Source of the DNA: Opitutaceae bacterium
GTDB taxonomy: Bacteria; Verrucomicrobiota; Verrucomicrobiia; Opitutales; Opitutaceae
Assembly (NCBI GenBank): GCA_027482185.1
Contig: JAIXWF010000017.1
Location: 16,862-80,861 of the forward strand
Direction of reading: 5' to 3'
Length of the DNA stretch: 64,000 nt
Positions within the stretch are counted from its first letter, which is position 1. The number at the start of each line of letters is the position of its first letter. Positions 10,284 through 18,088 of the stretch are shown in pieces. The notes under the pieces are model-generated. The model did no database searches, was not told where the DNA came from, and saw nothing but the letters and a program-made list of their open reading frames with translations. A program made the position numbers and the translations under genes.

Positions 10284-11810
10284 TTACTGGCCGGCGCGGT
10301 CGGCGGCCGATTCGTCGACCACCACGAAGGCGCGGTTGCCGCGGGACCAGACCCGCACCAGCGCCTTCTTGCTTTCGGCCTTCGTGCTGAGTTCGGCCGC
10401 TTCCTGGGCGGAGGTGACGGGCTGTTTGTTGATTTCGAGGATCACGTCGCCGGGCCGGAGGCCGGCCTTGGCGGCGGCGGATTGCGGATCGACGTTGGTG
10501 ATCACGGCCCCCTTGAGATTCGCGGGCAGGTTGAGCTGGTTGCGGAGCTGCGGGCGGATGTCGTCGACGGCGACGCCGTTGAGCACGCCCTCGTCGCCGG
10601 CGCCGGCATGGAGTTCGCCGTCTTCGCCGTCCGCGAGAATGCGGTTCTTGCGGCTGTTCGGGTGCGCGGCGGCGACGGCCTTGAGTTTCTGTTCCTTGCC
10701 GTCGCGGATGACGGCGAGGTCGAGCTTCGTGCCCGGCGCGATGGCGCCGACCGTGAAGGACAGGCGGTGCGAATCCTCGACCGGCTGGCCGTTGACCGCG
10801 ACGATGACGTCGCCGTTTTTCAGGCCCGCTTTGGCCGCGGGGCTGTCGGGCTGGACTTCGGCGACCAGCGCGCCCCGGCGGCTCGGCAGTTCGAGCGACT
10901 CGGCGAGGGCGGCGTTGAGATCCTGGGTGCTGACCCCGAGGAAACCGCGGACGACCTTGCCGTTCTTCACGAGGCTGTCGACGACCTGGCTGACGAGGTT
11001 GGCGGGGACGGCGAGGCCGACGCCCTGGAAACCGCCGCTGCGGCTGAGGATGGCGGTGTTGATGCCGACGAGGCGGCCCTCGACGTCGACCAGCGCGCCG
11101 CCGGAATTGCCGGGATTGATGGCGGCGTCGGTCTGGACGAAGTCCTCGTAATCGAGGCCGAGGCCCGGGCGGCGGCCCTTGGCGCTGACGATGCCGGTGG
11201 TGACCGTTTCGCCGATGCCGAAGGGATTGCCGATGGCGAGGACGCGGTCGCCGACCTCGATCTTGGTGCTGTCGGCGAACGTGATCGCGGGCAGGTCGTC
11301 GGCGTCGACCTTGATGACGGCGATGTCGGTCTGCGGATCGCGGCCGACGACCTTGGCCTTGAGCTCGCGGCCGTCGTCGAAGGAGACGAGGACCTCGTCG
11401 GCGCCCTGGATCACGTGGTTGTTCGTGGCGATGTAGCCGTCGGCGCTGAGGATGACGCCGGAGCCGAGGCCGGCCTGGGGCGGAGTCTGGATTTCGGGCA
11501 CGCGGCCGCCGAAGAATTGGCGGAAAGCGGGATTGTCGAAGCCCGGGAACTGCGTCTGGGCGACGCGGCGGGACTTCGTCGTGGTGGTGATCTTCACGAC
11601 GCTCGGCGCGACGCGTTTGACGACGGCGGAGAAGCTGCCGGTTTCGAGCGGGCCGCGGTTCACGGGATCGGCGTCGCGCTTGAGCGTGACGGCGGACTTG
11701 GCGGCGGAGGCGGATTGCGCGCCGGCGGCAAACGCGCCGGTGACGGCGAGGATGCACGCAACCCAGAGGGTCTGCCGGCGGTTAAAGGGAAGGAAACGGT
11801 TTTGGTTCAT
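10284..11810 (-). CDS. HtrA/DegP-type periplasmic serine protease (Do family)
   Basis: 508 residues from the ATG at 11810 (MNQNRF), which gives a signal peptide ending near GAQSASA; an upstream in-frame start at 11843 would bury the signal and is less likely. The trypsin-like protease domain has the full triad: His132 (TNNHV), Asp162 (TDIAVIKV) and Ser236 (NPGNSGGAL). Two PDZ domains follow (about 285-380 and 400-500). DegP-type proteases form cages that degrade or refold damaged envelope proteins. The gene stands alone, with a strong terminator after it. An RR/HK pair follows in the same direction, like the regulator-protease pairings known in other bacteria. Confidence 0.95.
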   Translation of the reverse strand: MNQNRFLPFNRRQTLWVACILAVTGAFAAGAQSASAAKSAVTLKRDADPVNRGPLETGSFSAVVKRVAPSVVKITTTTKSRRVAQTQFPGFDNPAFRQFFGGRVPEIQTPPQAGLGSGVILSADGYIATNNHVIQGADEVLVSFDDGRELKAKVVGRDPQTDIAVIKVDADDLPAITFADSTKIEVGDRVLAIGNPFGIGETVTTGIVSAKGRRPGLGLDYEDFVQTDAAINPGNSGGALVDVEGRLVGINTAILSRSGGFQGVGLAVPANLVSQVVDSLVKNGKVVRGFLGVSTQDLNAALAESLELPSRRGALVAEVQPDSPAAKAGLKNGDVIVAVNGQPVEDSHRLSFTVGAIAPGTKLDLAVIRDGKEQKLKAVAAAHPNSRKNRILADGEDGELHAGAGDEGVLNGVAVDDIRPQLRNQLNLPANLKGAVITNVDPQSAAAKAGLRPGDVILEINKQPVTSAQEAAELSTKAESKKALVRVWSRGNRAFVVVDESAADRAGQ

Positions 11811-11870
11811 GGTTGGAAAAACGATGCGGCTACTGTCGCACACCGGATTTTCCGGATCCTTTCCCGGGCA

Positions 11871-11884
11871 TTACAGAATTGTAA
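11871..11884. promoter_or_regulatory. Small inverted repeat in the htrA divergent promoter region
   Basis: TTACA-GAAT-TGTAA, 5-bp arms around a 4-nt centre, located 61 bp upstream of the htrA start and 32 bp upstream of the divergent gene at 11916. It is AT-rich in an otherwise GC-rich region. It could be an operator or part of a promoter, but chance cannot be excluded. Confidence 0.3.
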
Positions 11885-11915
11885 GGTGGCGGCGGGCGGC
11901 TAGCCACGAGGCGGC

Positions 11916-12623
11916 ATGAGACTTCTCCTCTGGGCCGCGATCTTGGCCGGGTGTTGGTCCGGGCGGGCCGCGCCGGCGGAACGGCCGCCGTTTGCGCATG
12001 CGCCGCTCGGCGTGGGCAACGGCTGCTTCGTCGAGTCGGTGATCCTGCTCGACCGTTGGACGGAGCAGGGCGGCGGGGAAAGATGGACGCGGTTGCTGCA
12101 ATGGGGGGCGCGCGAGGAGGAAGAAATTGTCGCCGGCCACGCGGTGGCGGTGGGCGAGCACCGCGGAAAACTCTGGTGCTGGGATGTGAACCGCGGCTGG
12201 GCGGCGCTGCCGGTCGAACCGGCGGCGCGCGAAGACGCCGCGGCGGTGGCCGCGCCGGTGCTGCGCCACTACCCGCGGATCGAGGCGCGGTATCCGGTTT
12301 TTCGGCACGACTTCCCGCAGGCCGCGGGGCGGCCGCCGGCGCTGCCGGAGGGCGCCGGGGCGGCGGTGCGGGACGCGGTGCGCGCCGGGGAGCAGCTCGG
12401 GCGGAGGCGGCCCGTCAACGTCGTGCGTTTCGTCCACGGTCCGGCCGAGGCGCCGCTGGAATCCGCGGCCGCCGTCTTCGTTTTCCACGGCCGCTACTGC
12501 GTCTATCTGCCCGAGCGCGGCACGGTGCCATTCCGGTTGCGCGGCGATGTTTCCAATTTGCGGCTCATCCAGGACCTCCTGCGGCGCAGCCTGCCCGGGG
12601 CGCGCGACCTGCGCCGACTGTGA
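11916..12623 (+). CDS. Secreted protein with a possible papain/transglutaminase-like active site
   Basis: 235 residues beginning with a short signal peptide (MRLLLWAAILAGCWSG; the Cys could also be a lipobox). No family is recognised with confidence. The mature part has GNGCFVES near residues 33-40, then about 50 residues later GHAVAVGEHRG followed by WCWDVNRGW. A Cys at the start of a helix, then a GHAV strand, then a WxxD strand is the order of Cys-His-Asp in papain-like and transglutaminase-like folds. This is a pattern match by eye, not a family assignment. Start supported by ATG at 11916 with a purine-rich GAGGCGG just before it. It diverges from htrA and converges on the ABC permease gene. 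Confidence 0.7.
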   Translation: MRLLLWAAILAGCWSGRAAPAERPPFAHAPLGVGNGCFVESVILLDRWTEQGGGERWTRLLQWGAREEEEIVAGHAVAVGEHRGKLWCWDVNRGWAALPVEPAAREDAAAVAAPVLRHYPRIEARYPVFRHDFPQAAGRPPALPEGAGAAVRDAVRAGEQLGRRRPVNVVRFVHGPAEAPLESAAAVFVFHGRYCVYLPERGTVPFRLRGDVSNLRLIQDLLRRSLPGARDLRRL

Positions 12624-12692
12624 ACCGACCGGCGGCCGGCAGACGCAGGTTGAGGGAGAGGGAGGCGTGTACCTGCGGCGCCTTCGCGCCGA

Positions 12693-13484
12693 CTAGCGGT
12701 CGCTGCGTTCGTACGAGTCGTGCCAGTGACGGAGGGCGAGCCAGGCGATGGTGAGGACGATCGCGTTGAGCACGAAACCGAGGACACAAGTGGTCGCGGC
12801 GGTGGCGAAGAGGGCGGGGTACTTGGCTTGGCTGGAATAGATGACGGCCTGGAAACCGAGGCCGCCGCCGTCGCCGGCGGAGGTACCGGCGTTCATGTCG
12901 GCCACGACGGCGCCGATCGGCGCGAGGGTCGCGGCGATGCGCAGGCCGGTGAAGAAGTACGGCAGGGCGGCGGGCACGCGGAGCAGAAAGAGCTGCTGGA
13001 AACGGCTGGCGCGGTAGAGGCCGAAGAGTTCGACGAGGTGGCGGTCGGTCGAAATGAGGCCCTGGGTCGTGTTCACCACGAGGGGGAAGAAGGCGATGAC
13101 GAAGGTGAGCAGCGAGACGCTGGGCAGGCCGGCGCCGAACCAGATCACGCAGATCGGCGCGAGAACGGGCAAGGGCGTCATCTGCAGCGCCATCAAAAAC
13201 GGATACAGGCTCTGGCGGACGAGAGCCGAGAGGGAGAGGATGATCGCGAGCGTGAAGCTCACGACGATGGCGAGGCCGAAGCCGAGGAGGGCGCCCTGCG
13301 TCGTGTTCCACGCGGCGCGGGCGAGGGACGGGCCGTGGGTGGAGAAGGCGTCGAGGACGGCGCCGGGCGTCGGAAGCAAGAAGCGCAGTTCTTCGTCGAG
13401 CCAGAAGTGCACGCCGTACCAGACCGCGACCAGCAAAGCGCCGGCCGCGGCGGGGAGCAGAATGCGGAGCCACGGGCGGTTCAT
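12693..13484 (-). CDS. ABC transporter permease, NitT/TauT (SsuC/TauC) type
   Basis: 263 residues from the ATG at 13484, which overlaps the stop of the ATPase gene by 4 bp (ATGA). A longer frame upstream lies inside the ATPase gene and is rejected. Six hydrophobic segments of the binding-protein-dependent transport inner-membrane family are visible, with an EAA-like loop near FGLYRASRFQQLFLLRVPAALP preceding the fifth helix. The family imports nitrate, sulfonates, taurine or thiamine precursors. Neither component reveals the substrate, and no periplasmic binding protein gene is adjacent. Confidence 0.9.
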   Translation of the reverse strand: MNRPWLRILLPAAAGALLVAVWYGVHFWLDEELRFLLPTPGAVLDAFSTHGPSLARAAWNTTQGALLGFGLAIVVSFTLAIILSLSALVRQSLYPFLMALQMTPLPVLAPICVIWFGAGLPSVSLLTFVIAFFPLVVNTTQGLISTDRHLVELFGLYRASRFQQLFLLRVPAALPYFFTGLRIAATLAPIGAVVADMNAGTSAGDGGGLGFQAVIYSSQAKYPALFATAATTCVLGFVLNAIVLTIAWLALRHWHDSYERSDR

Positions 13485-14263
13485 GGGCGGGCGGCCGGAT
13501 CGGCGGCCTTCTCGACGGAACGGAGGATCCGGGAAACGTCGGCGACGAGGTCGTGGTAGGCGCGGGAGAGGCGCGTGTCCTCGGTGCGCGGATACGGCAG
13601 CGGGACGGGGATCTCGGTGTGGATGCGGCCGGGGTTGGCGGCGAGGACGAGAATGCGGTTGGACAGGAAGACGGCCTCGGCGACGGAGTGCGTGACGAAA
13701 AAGGCGGTCCACGCGGCCTGCTGGCGGATGGCGAGCAGTTCCTCGTTGAGGTGTTCGCGGGTCATTTCGTCGAGGGCGCCGAAGGGTTCGTCGAGCAGCA
13801 GCAGTTTCGGCGCGAGCGCGAGGGCGCGGGCGAGGGAGACGCGCATCTTTTGGCCGCCGGAGAGCTGGCGCGGGTAGGCGGCGGCCTTTTCGGAGAGACG
13901 GACGAGCTCGAGGACGCGCGTGCGGGTGGCGGTACGGACGGCGGCGTCGACGCCGCGGAGGCGCTGGGGGACCTCGACGTTTTGCGCGACGTTGAGCCAG
14001 GGCAGGAGCGTCGGTTCCTGGAAGACGAAGGCGATCTCCGCGGCGGCGTCGGCGGGCGCGCGGCCCTCGACGAGCAGGCGGCCTTCGGTGACCGGGCTGA
14101 GGCCGGCGAGCAGCCGGAGGGCGGTGGATTTGCCGCAGCCGCTGGGGCCGATCAGGGAAACGAAGTCGCCGGCTTCGGCGCGGAAGGAAACGCGGTCGAG
14201 CACGACCGGTCCGGCGCCGAAGCGCTTGGTGACCTCGTGGAACTCAACCAGCGGAGCGGGCAT
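13481..14263 (-). CDS. ABC transporter ATP-binding protein, NitT/TauT (SsuB/TauB) type
   Basis: 260 residues. Walker A GPSGCGKST, Q-loop FQEPTLLPWLNVAQNV, signature LSGGQKMRVSLARAL, Walker B LLLLDEPFGALDE and switch His in FFVTHSV are all intact. The EPTLLPW variant after the Q-loop and FGALDEMTR are typical of the nitrate/sulfonate/taurine subfamily. It overlaps and precedes the permease gene, so the two form a minimal operon. The substrate-binding lipoprotein expected for an importer is not encoded on either side, so it must be elsewhere. Confidence 0.92.
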   Translation of the reverse strand: MPAPLVEFHEVTKRFGAGPVVLDRVSFRAEAGDFVSLIGPSGCGKSTALRLLAGLSPVTEGRLLVEGRAPADAAAEIAFVFQEPTLLPWLNVAQNVEVPQRLRGVDAAVRTATRTRVLELVRLSEKAAAYPRQLSGGQKMRVSLARALALAPKLLLLDEPFGALDEMTREHLNEELLAIRQQAAWTAFFVTHSVAEAVFLSNRILVLAANPGRIHTEIPVPLPYPRTEDTRLSRAYHDLVADVSRILRSVEKAADPAARP

Positions 14264-14614
14264 GGAAGGACGGATAGGAAAAGGCGAAAGGCGAAAGGCG
14301 GAAGGCGGAAAACTTGGGAAAGCGGGAAAGCTGAATGCGGGAAACGGAGGAGGGCAGAAGGTGGCGAGACAGGAGGGACAGGACGACGGATGAGGATTAA
14401 CCGGAAAGAAGGCGGAAGGAGAAAGGCGAAGACCAGTGAAGAAAGGGGGAAAGAAGCAGGAAGAAACGGGGCCAAAGGCGGGGGACAGGATGGACAGGAA
14501 GGAGGAGGTGGATGAACAGGACGGAAGGCGAACGCGGCTCGGTCGAGGAGGCGCGGACGTCGTCCCAGGACTGATACGCTTGAGGCTGCGCCTTCGATTC
14601 GCGGGGGCCCTCGG
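14264..14614. repeat. Gene-free gap filled with GGAAAG-type and GACAGGA-type word repeats
   Basis: About 350 bp without a convincing gene. From 14277 to about 14470 there are degenerate copies of words like GGCGAAAGGCGGAAA and GGGAAAGCGGGAAA. From about 14368 and again at 14481-14525 the words change to GACAGGANGGACAGGA. The same two word families recur at 23.4, 24.2, 25.3, 27.6 and 33.4-33.8 kb. Function unknown. Confidence 0.75.
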
Positions 14615-15913
14615 TTAATGAATCGGGGCGGATGCCGGGAGTTGGAAGATCCGGACGGTGTGGGCGGGCGGGACCTTGGCTTTGGCGGGGTCGAAGAGGT
14701 CCCAGCCGGCGCCGGCGATGACGGTGGGCAAATCGTTCACGAGGGCGATCAGGGACAGATCGGTGAAGTTCGGCAGGCCGGCGGCGAGGACTTGGACGGA
14801 GGTGATCGTCTCGGCGGCGGGGTCGAGGTTGATTCGGAGCACGCGCTGCGGGACGACACCGTTCTGGACGGCGACGAGGCTGTCGGGGAGGGCGACGAGG
14901 CCGTCGACGCCGAGCAAAGTGGTGCCGGGCGGGGCGGCGAGGGGGCGGACGGAGCCTCGGACGGGATCGACGACAAAGAAACCGTTGCTGTAGTCGGAGA
15001 CGACGAGATCGCGGCGCCAGGCGACGACGCCTTGCAACGAAGCGAAGGCGGGGGATTCGGCGACCTTGATCCATTCCTCGGCGCCGGCGGGCAGGCGCCA
15101 GAGGATCGGGGCGCGGGAGTCGGTGGCGACGAGGGAGCCGTCCTCGAGCAGCAGAAGATCGCCAAGGAAGTGGTCGCGGCCGTCGCCGGGGAGCAAGACG
15201 ACGCGGCGGAGCTCGCTGGTGGCGAGGTTGAATTCGGCGACGCCGGTGACGCCCTTCATTTCGGCGGTGTAGCCGGCCATCTCGGGGGTGGCGGTGGTGA
15301 CGGCCCAGAGGGTGTTGCGGGCTTCGTCGATCGCGAGGGCGAAGCAGCCGAAGAGCTCCTCGTCTTCGGCGGAGAAGCGGTGGACCTGGCCGTCGCGGTC
15401 GCGGCGCCAGATGCAGCGGTGGTGGACGTCGCCGAGAAAGAGGTCGCCGGTGCGCGGGCGGAAGGCGAGGCCCTCGAGGATGCCGGTGCGGCCGGGGAGT
15501 TCGGCGACGACGTCGGCGGCGCCGTGCGGTTCGCGGTGGGCATCGAGCTGGCGGACGAGGCGGCGGAAATCGGGATCGCCCTGGAGGGAAGCGAAGTCCT
15601 TGTCGCGTTCGGCGGGCAGATAGACGCCGAGGGCGGCGAGCCGGCCGAGGGCGCGGAGGGCCTCGTCGCGGGCGCCGAGCAGCGCGTGCATCGCGGCGAG
15701 GTTGTAGAGGTAGCGCGGCGAGTCGGGCCGGAGTTCCAGGGCGGCCCGGGTGGCCGCGAGGGCGGCGGCGTAGTCCTGCTTTTGATACGCGGCGGCGGCC
15801 TCGGCGCGGAAGTCCCGGTGCGTCTTTTCGGCGGCGGTCGCGGCGGGGACGGCCGCCGCCAGCAGCAGGACCAGACCGAGGCGGCGCGGACGGGAACCGG
15901 AAGAAATTCGCAT
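14615..15913 (-). CDS. Secreted TPR plus beta-propeller-like protein
   Basis: 432 residues from the ATG at 15913, which is followed by a signal peptide (MRISSGSRPRRLG then a hydrophobic stretch ending ATAAE). Residues about 30-100 form two TPR-like helical pairs (AAYQKQDYAAALAATRAALELRPDS). The remainder looks like an SMP-30/NHL-type propeller with repeated strands such as GILEGLAFRPRTGDLFLGDVHH, LVVSDYSNGFFVVDP and LLGVDGLVALPDSLV. It may be a sugar-lactonase-like hydrolase or a binding scaffold; no metal-binding set could be assigned with confidence. The upstream extension of the frame to 16222 overlaps the exporter permease and is not used. Confidence 0.8.
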   Translation of the reverse strand: MRISSGSRPRRLGLVLLLAAAVPAATAAEKTHRDFRAEAAAAYQKQDYAAALAATRAALELRPDSPRYLYNLAAMHALLGARDEALRALGRLAALGVYLPAERDKDFASLQGDPDFRRLVRQLDAHREPHGAADVVAELPGRTGILEGLAFRPRTGDLFLGDVHHRCIWRRDRDGQVHRFSAEDEELFGCFALAIDEARNTLWAVTTATPEMAGYTAEMKGVTGVAEFNLATSELRRVVLLPGDGRDHFLGDLLLLEDGSLVATDSRAPILWRLPAGAEEWIKVAESPAFASLQGVVAWRRDLVVSDYSNGFFVVDPVRGSVRPLAAPPGTTLLGVDGLVALPDSLVAVQNGVVPQRVLRINLDPAAETITSVQVLAAGLPNFTDLSLIALVNDLPTVIAGAGWDLFDPAKAKVPPAHTVRIFQLPASAPIH

Positions 15914-16049
15914 TGCCGCAGCATGGCCGTTCGCGGGACGGCTAGCCAGCGGGTTTGCCGGATTTTCGGCGGAGGAACCGGTGCGGCGGGCGGGGCGGTC
16001 CACTCGCCGGCGCTCGCGGTTACGCTGCGGCGGCGGGCGGCCGCAGCGC

Positions 16050-17258
16050 TTACTCGTAGCGGAGGGCGTCGATCGGGTCGAGCTGGGCGGCTTTGTAGGC
16101 CGGGTAGAAGCCCGAGAGGATGCCGACGAAGGCGGAACCGGCGACGGAGATAAAGATCCAGACGGTGGGCACGACGACGGGCCAGCCGTTGTAGTTGGAT
16201 ATGAATTGGGAGGCACCGACACCGGCGGCGACGCCGATGATGCCGCCGAGGGAGCTGAGCAAGATGGCCTCGATGAGGAATTGGGTGAGGACGTCGCCGC
16301 TGTGGGCGCCGATGGCGAGGCGGATGCCGATCTCGCGGGTACGCTCGGTGACGGACACGAGCATGATGTTCATGATGCCGATGCCGCCGACGATGAGGGA
16401 CACACCGGCGATGCCGGCGAGGAGACCGGTCATGGTCTTGTTGGCCTGGGTGGCGGCGGTGGCGAGTTCTTCCTGGGTGCGGACGGTGAAGTCGGGCTCG
16501 CGGCCGCGGCGGCGCTGGGTGAGCAGGTCCTCGACGCCGAGTTTGACGGTGTCGATTTTCTCGGGGGAGGCCGCCTGGATCCGGATCATGCTGATGTTGG
16601 TGCGGCGCGAGACGCGGCGCATGTGCGAGGAATAGGGGATGATGACGGTGTCGTCTTCGTCGGAGCCGAACACGCTGAAGCCCTTGGGGGTGAGCAGACC
16701 GACGATGCGGAAGGGCAGATTGCGGATGCGGATGGTCTGGCCGATGGGATCTTCGTTGGGGAAGAGTTGGTCGGCGACGGTCTTGCCGATGACGGCGACC
16801 TTGGCGAGGGACTTGACGTCCTGGTCGGTGAACATGGCGCCGGAGGCGAGGGGCCAGTTGCGGACGTATGGGTAATCGGGGCCGACGCCGTTGACGTTGG
16901 TGGACCAGTTGAGGCCGTTGGCGAGGACCTGGGTGCGGTCGCGGACCTCGGGGCTGAGGCCGTCGATGTTGGGCACTTCGGCGGCGATGGCGTCGGCGTC
17001 CTCGGGCGTGAGGGTGGTGGCGGAGCCGAAGCCGCCGCGCATGCCGCCGCTGCTGAAGCTGCCGGGCATGACGGTGATGAGGTTTTGGCCGAGGGAGGCG
17101 ACCTGGGCCTCGACCTGGACCTTGGCGCCGTTGCCGATGCTGACCATCGTGATGACGGCGCCGACGCCGATGATCATGCCGAGGGCGGTGAGCATCGAAC
17201 GCATCGTGTTGCGCATGAGGGCGCGGAGGGCGACGCGGAGGGTGTTGGAGAAACGCAT
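16050..17258 (-). CDS. MacB-type ABC transporter permease (FtsX-like), without ATPase domain
   Basis: 402 residues from the ATG at 17258 (MRFSNTLRVALRALMRN). One membrane helix near residues 20-42 is followed by a large periplasmic MacB_PCD domain. Three C-terminal helices make up the FtsX domain (IAGVSLIVGGIGIMNIMLVSVTERTREIGIR is the family hallmark). It ends with LDPIDALRYE, the classic MacB tail. In E. coli MacB the ATPase is fused to this part; here it is a separate gene just upstream, as in YknYZ-type systems. Together with the adaptor gene it should form an export or efflux pump for a macrolide, peptide or lipid-like substrate. No TolC-like gene is nearby. Confidence 0.94.
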   Translation of the reverse strand: MRFSNTLRVALRALMRNTMRSMLTALGMIIGVGAVITMVSIGNGAKVQVEAQVASLGQNLITVMPGSFSSGGMRGGFGSATTLTPEDADAIAAEVPNIDGLSPEVRDRTQVLANGLNWSTNVNGVGPDYPYVRNWPLASGAMFTDQDVKSLAKVAVIGKTVADQLFPNEDPIGQTIRIRNLPFRIVGLLTPKGFSVFGSDEDDTVIIPYSSHMRRVSRRTNISMIRIQAASPEKIDTVKLGVEDLLTQRRRGREPDFTVRTQEELATAATQANKTMTGLLAGIAGVSLIVGGIGIMNIMLVSVTERTREIGIRLAIGAHSGDVLTQFLIEAILLSSLGGIIGVAAGVGASQFISNYNGWPVVVPTVWIFISVAGSAFVGILSGFYPAYKAAQLDPIDALRYE

Positions 17259-17271
17259 GGGGGGACGGGGC

Positions 17272-18048
17272 TCAGGCGGCGGGCGCGGCGGTGAGCTTGG
17301 CGGCGGCTTCGGCCTGTTTGAGTTTCCCCATTTCCTGTTCGGCAATCAGGCGGTCCTTGACGGCTTCGTCGCGGACGACGACGCCGTCACGGAGGATGAG
17401 GTTGCGCTTGCAGTAGTGGGCGATGTCGAGCTCGTGGGTGACCATCACGATGGTGATGCCCTGCTCGTTGAGTTTCTGGAAAACGCCCATGACTTCGACG
17501 GAAGTCTTGGAGTCGAGGTTGCCGGTGGGTTCGTCGGCGAGGAGGACCTGCGGGGAATTGACGAGACCGCGGGCGATGGCGACGCGCTGCTGTTGGCCGC
17601 CGGAGAGCTGGTTGGGGAAGTGGTCGAAGCGCTGGGAGAGGCCGACGATGTCGAGGCAGTGCATGGCGCGCTCGCGGATCTCGGCGGTCGAGACTTTGCG
17701 GTGGCGGCCGTAGAGCATGGGGAGCTCGACGTTTTCCAGGGCGGTCGTGCGGGAGAGCAGATTGAAACCCTGGAAGACGAAACCGAGCTTCTGGTTGCGC
17801 AGATCGGCGAGCTCGTTGCGGTCGAGTTTGTCGATGTCGATGCCGTCGAGGAGGTAGGTGCCCTTGGTCGGCCGGTCGAGGCAGCCGAGCATGTTCATGA
17901 GCGTCGACTTGCCGGAACCGGAGGCGCCCATGAGGGCGACGAATTCGCCCTTGTGGATGTCGAGGGAAACGCCGCGGACGGCGTGGACCGGGATTTCGCC
18001 GGAATCGTAGATTTTGTGGATGTCCTTGATTTGGACAACGGGAGGCAT
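17272..18048 (-). CDS. MacB/LolD-type ABC transporter ATP-binding protein
   Basis: 258 residues. Walker A GASGSGKST, Q-loop FQGFNLLSR, signature LSGGQQQRVAIARGL, Walker B VLLADEPTGNLD and switch His VTHE are all present and match the MacB/LolD (FtsE-like) subfamily. About 35 extra residues follow the ATPase core (LKQAEAAAKLTAAPAA at the end). The gene sits 13 bp upstream of the permease and 40 bp downstream of the adaptor, so all three are probably one transcript. It powers the membrane conformational cycle of the pump. Confidence 0.94.
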   Translation of the reverse strand: MPPVVQIKDIHKIYDSGEIPVHAVRGVSLDIHKGEFVALMGASGSGKSTLMNMLGCLDRPTKGTYLLDGIDIDKLDRNELADLRNQKLGFVFQGFNLLSRTTALENVELPMLYGRHRKVSTAEIRERAMHCLDIVGLSQRFDHFPNQLSGGQQQRVAIARGLVNSPQVLLADEPTGNLDSKTSVEVMGVFQKLNEQGITIVMVTHELDIAHYCKRNLILRDGVVVRDEAVKDRLIAEQEMGKLKQAEAAAKLTAAPAA

Positions 18049-18088
18049 GGCGCGTGATTCGAAGGTGACGGGGATCGGGCGGATCGGC

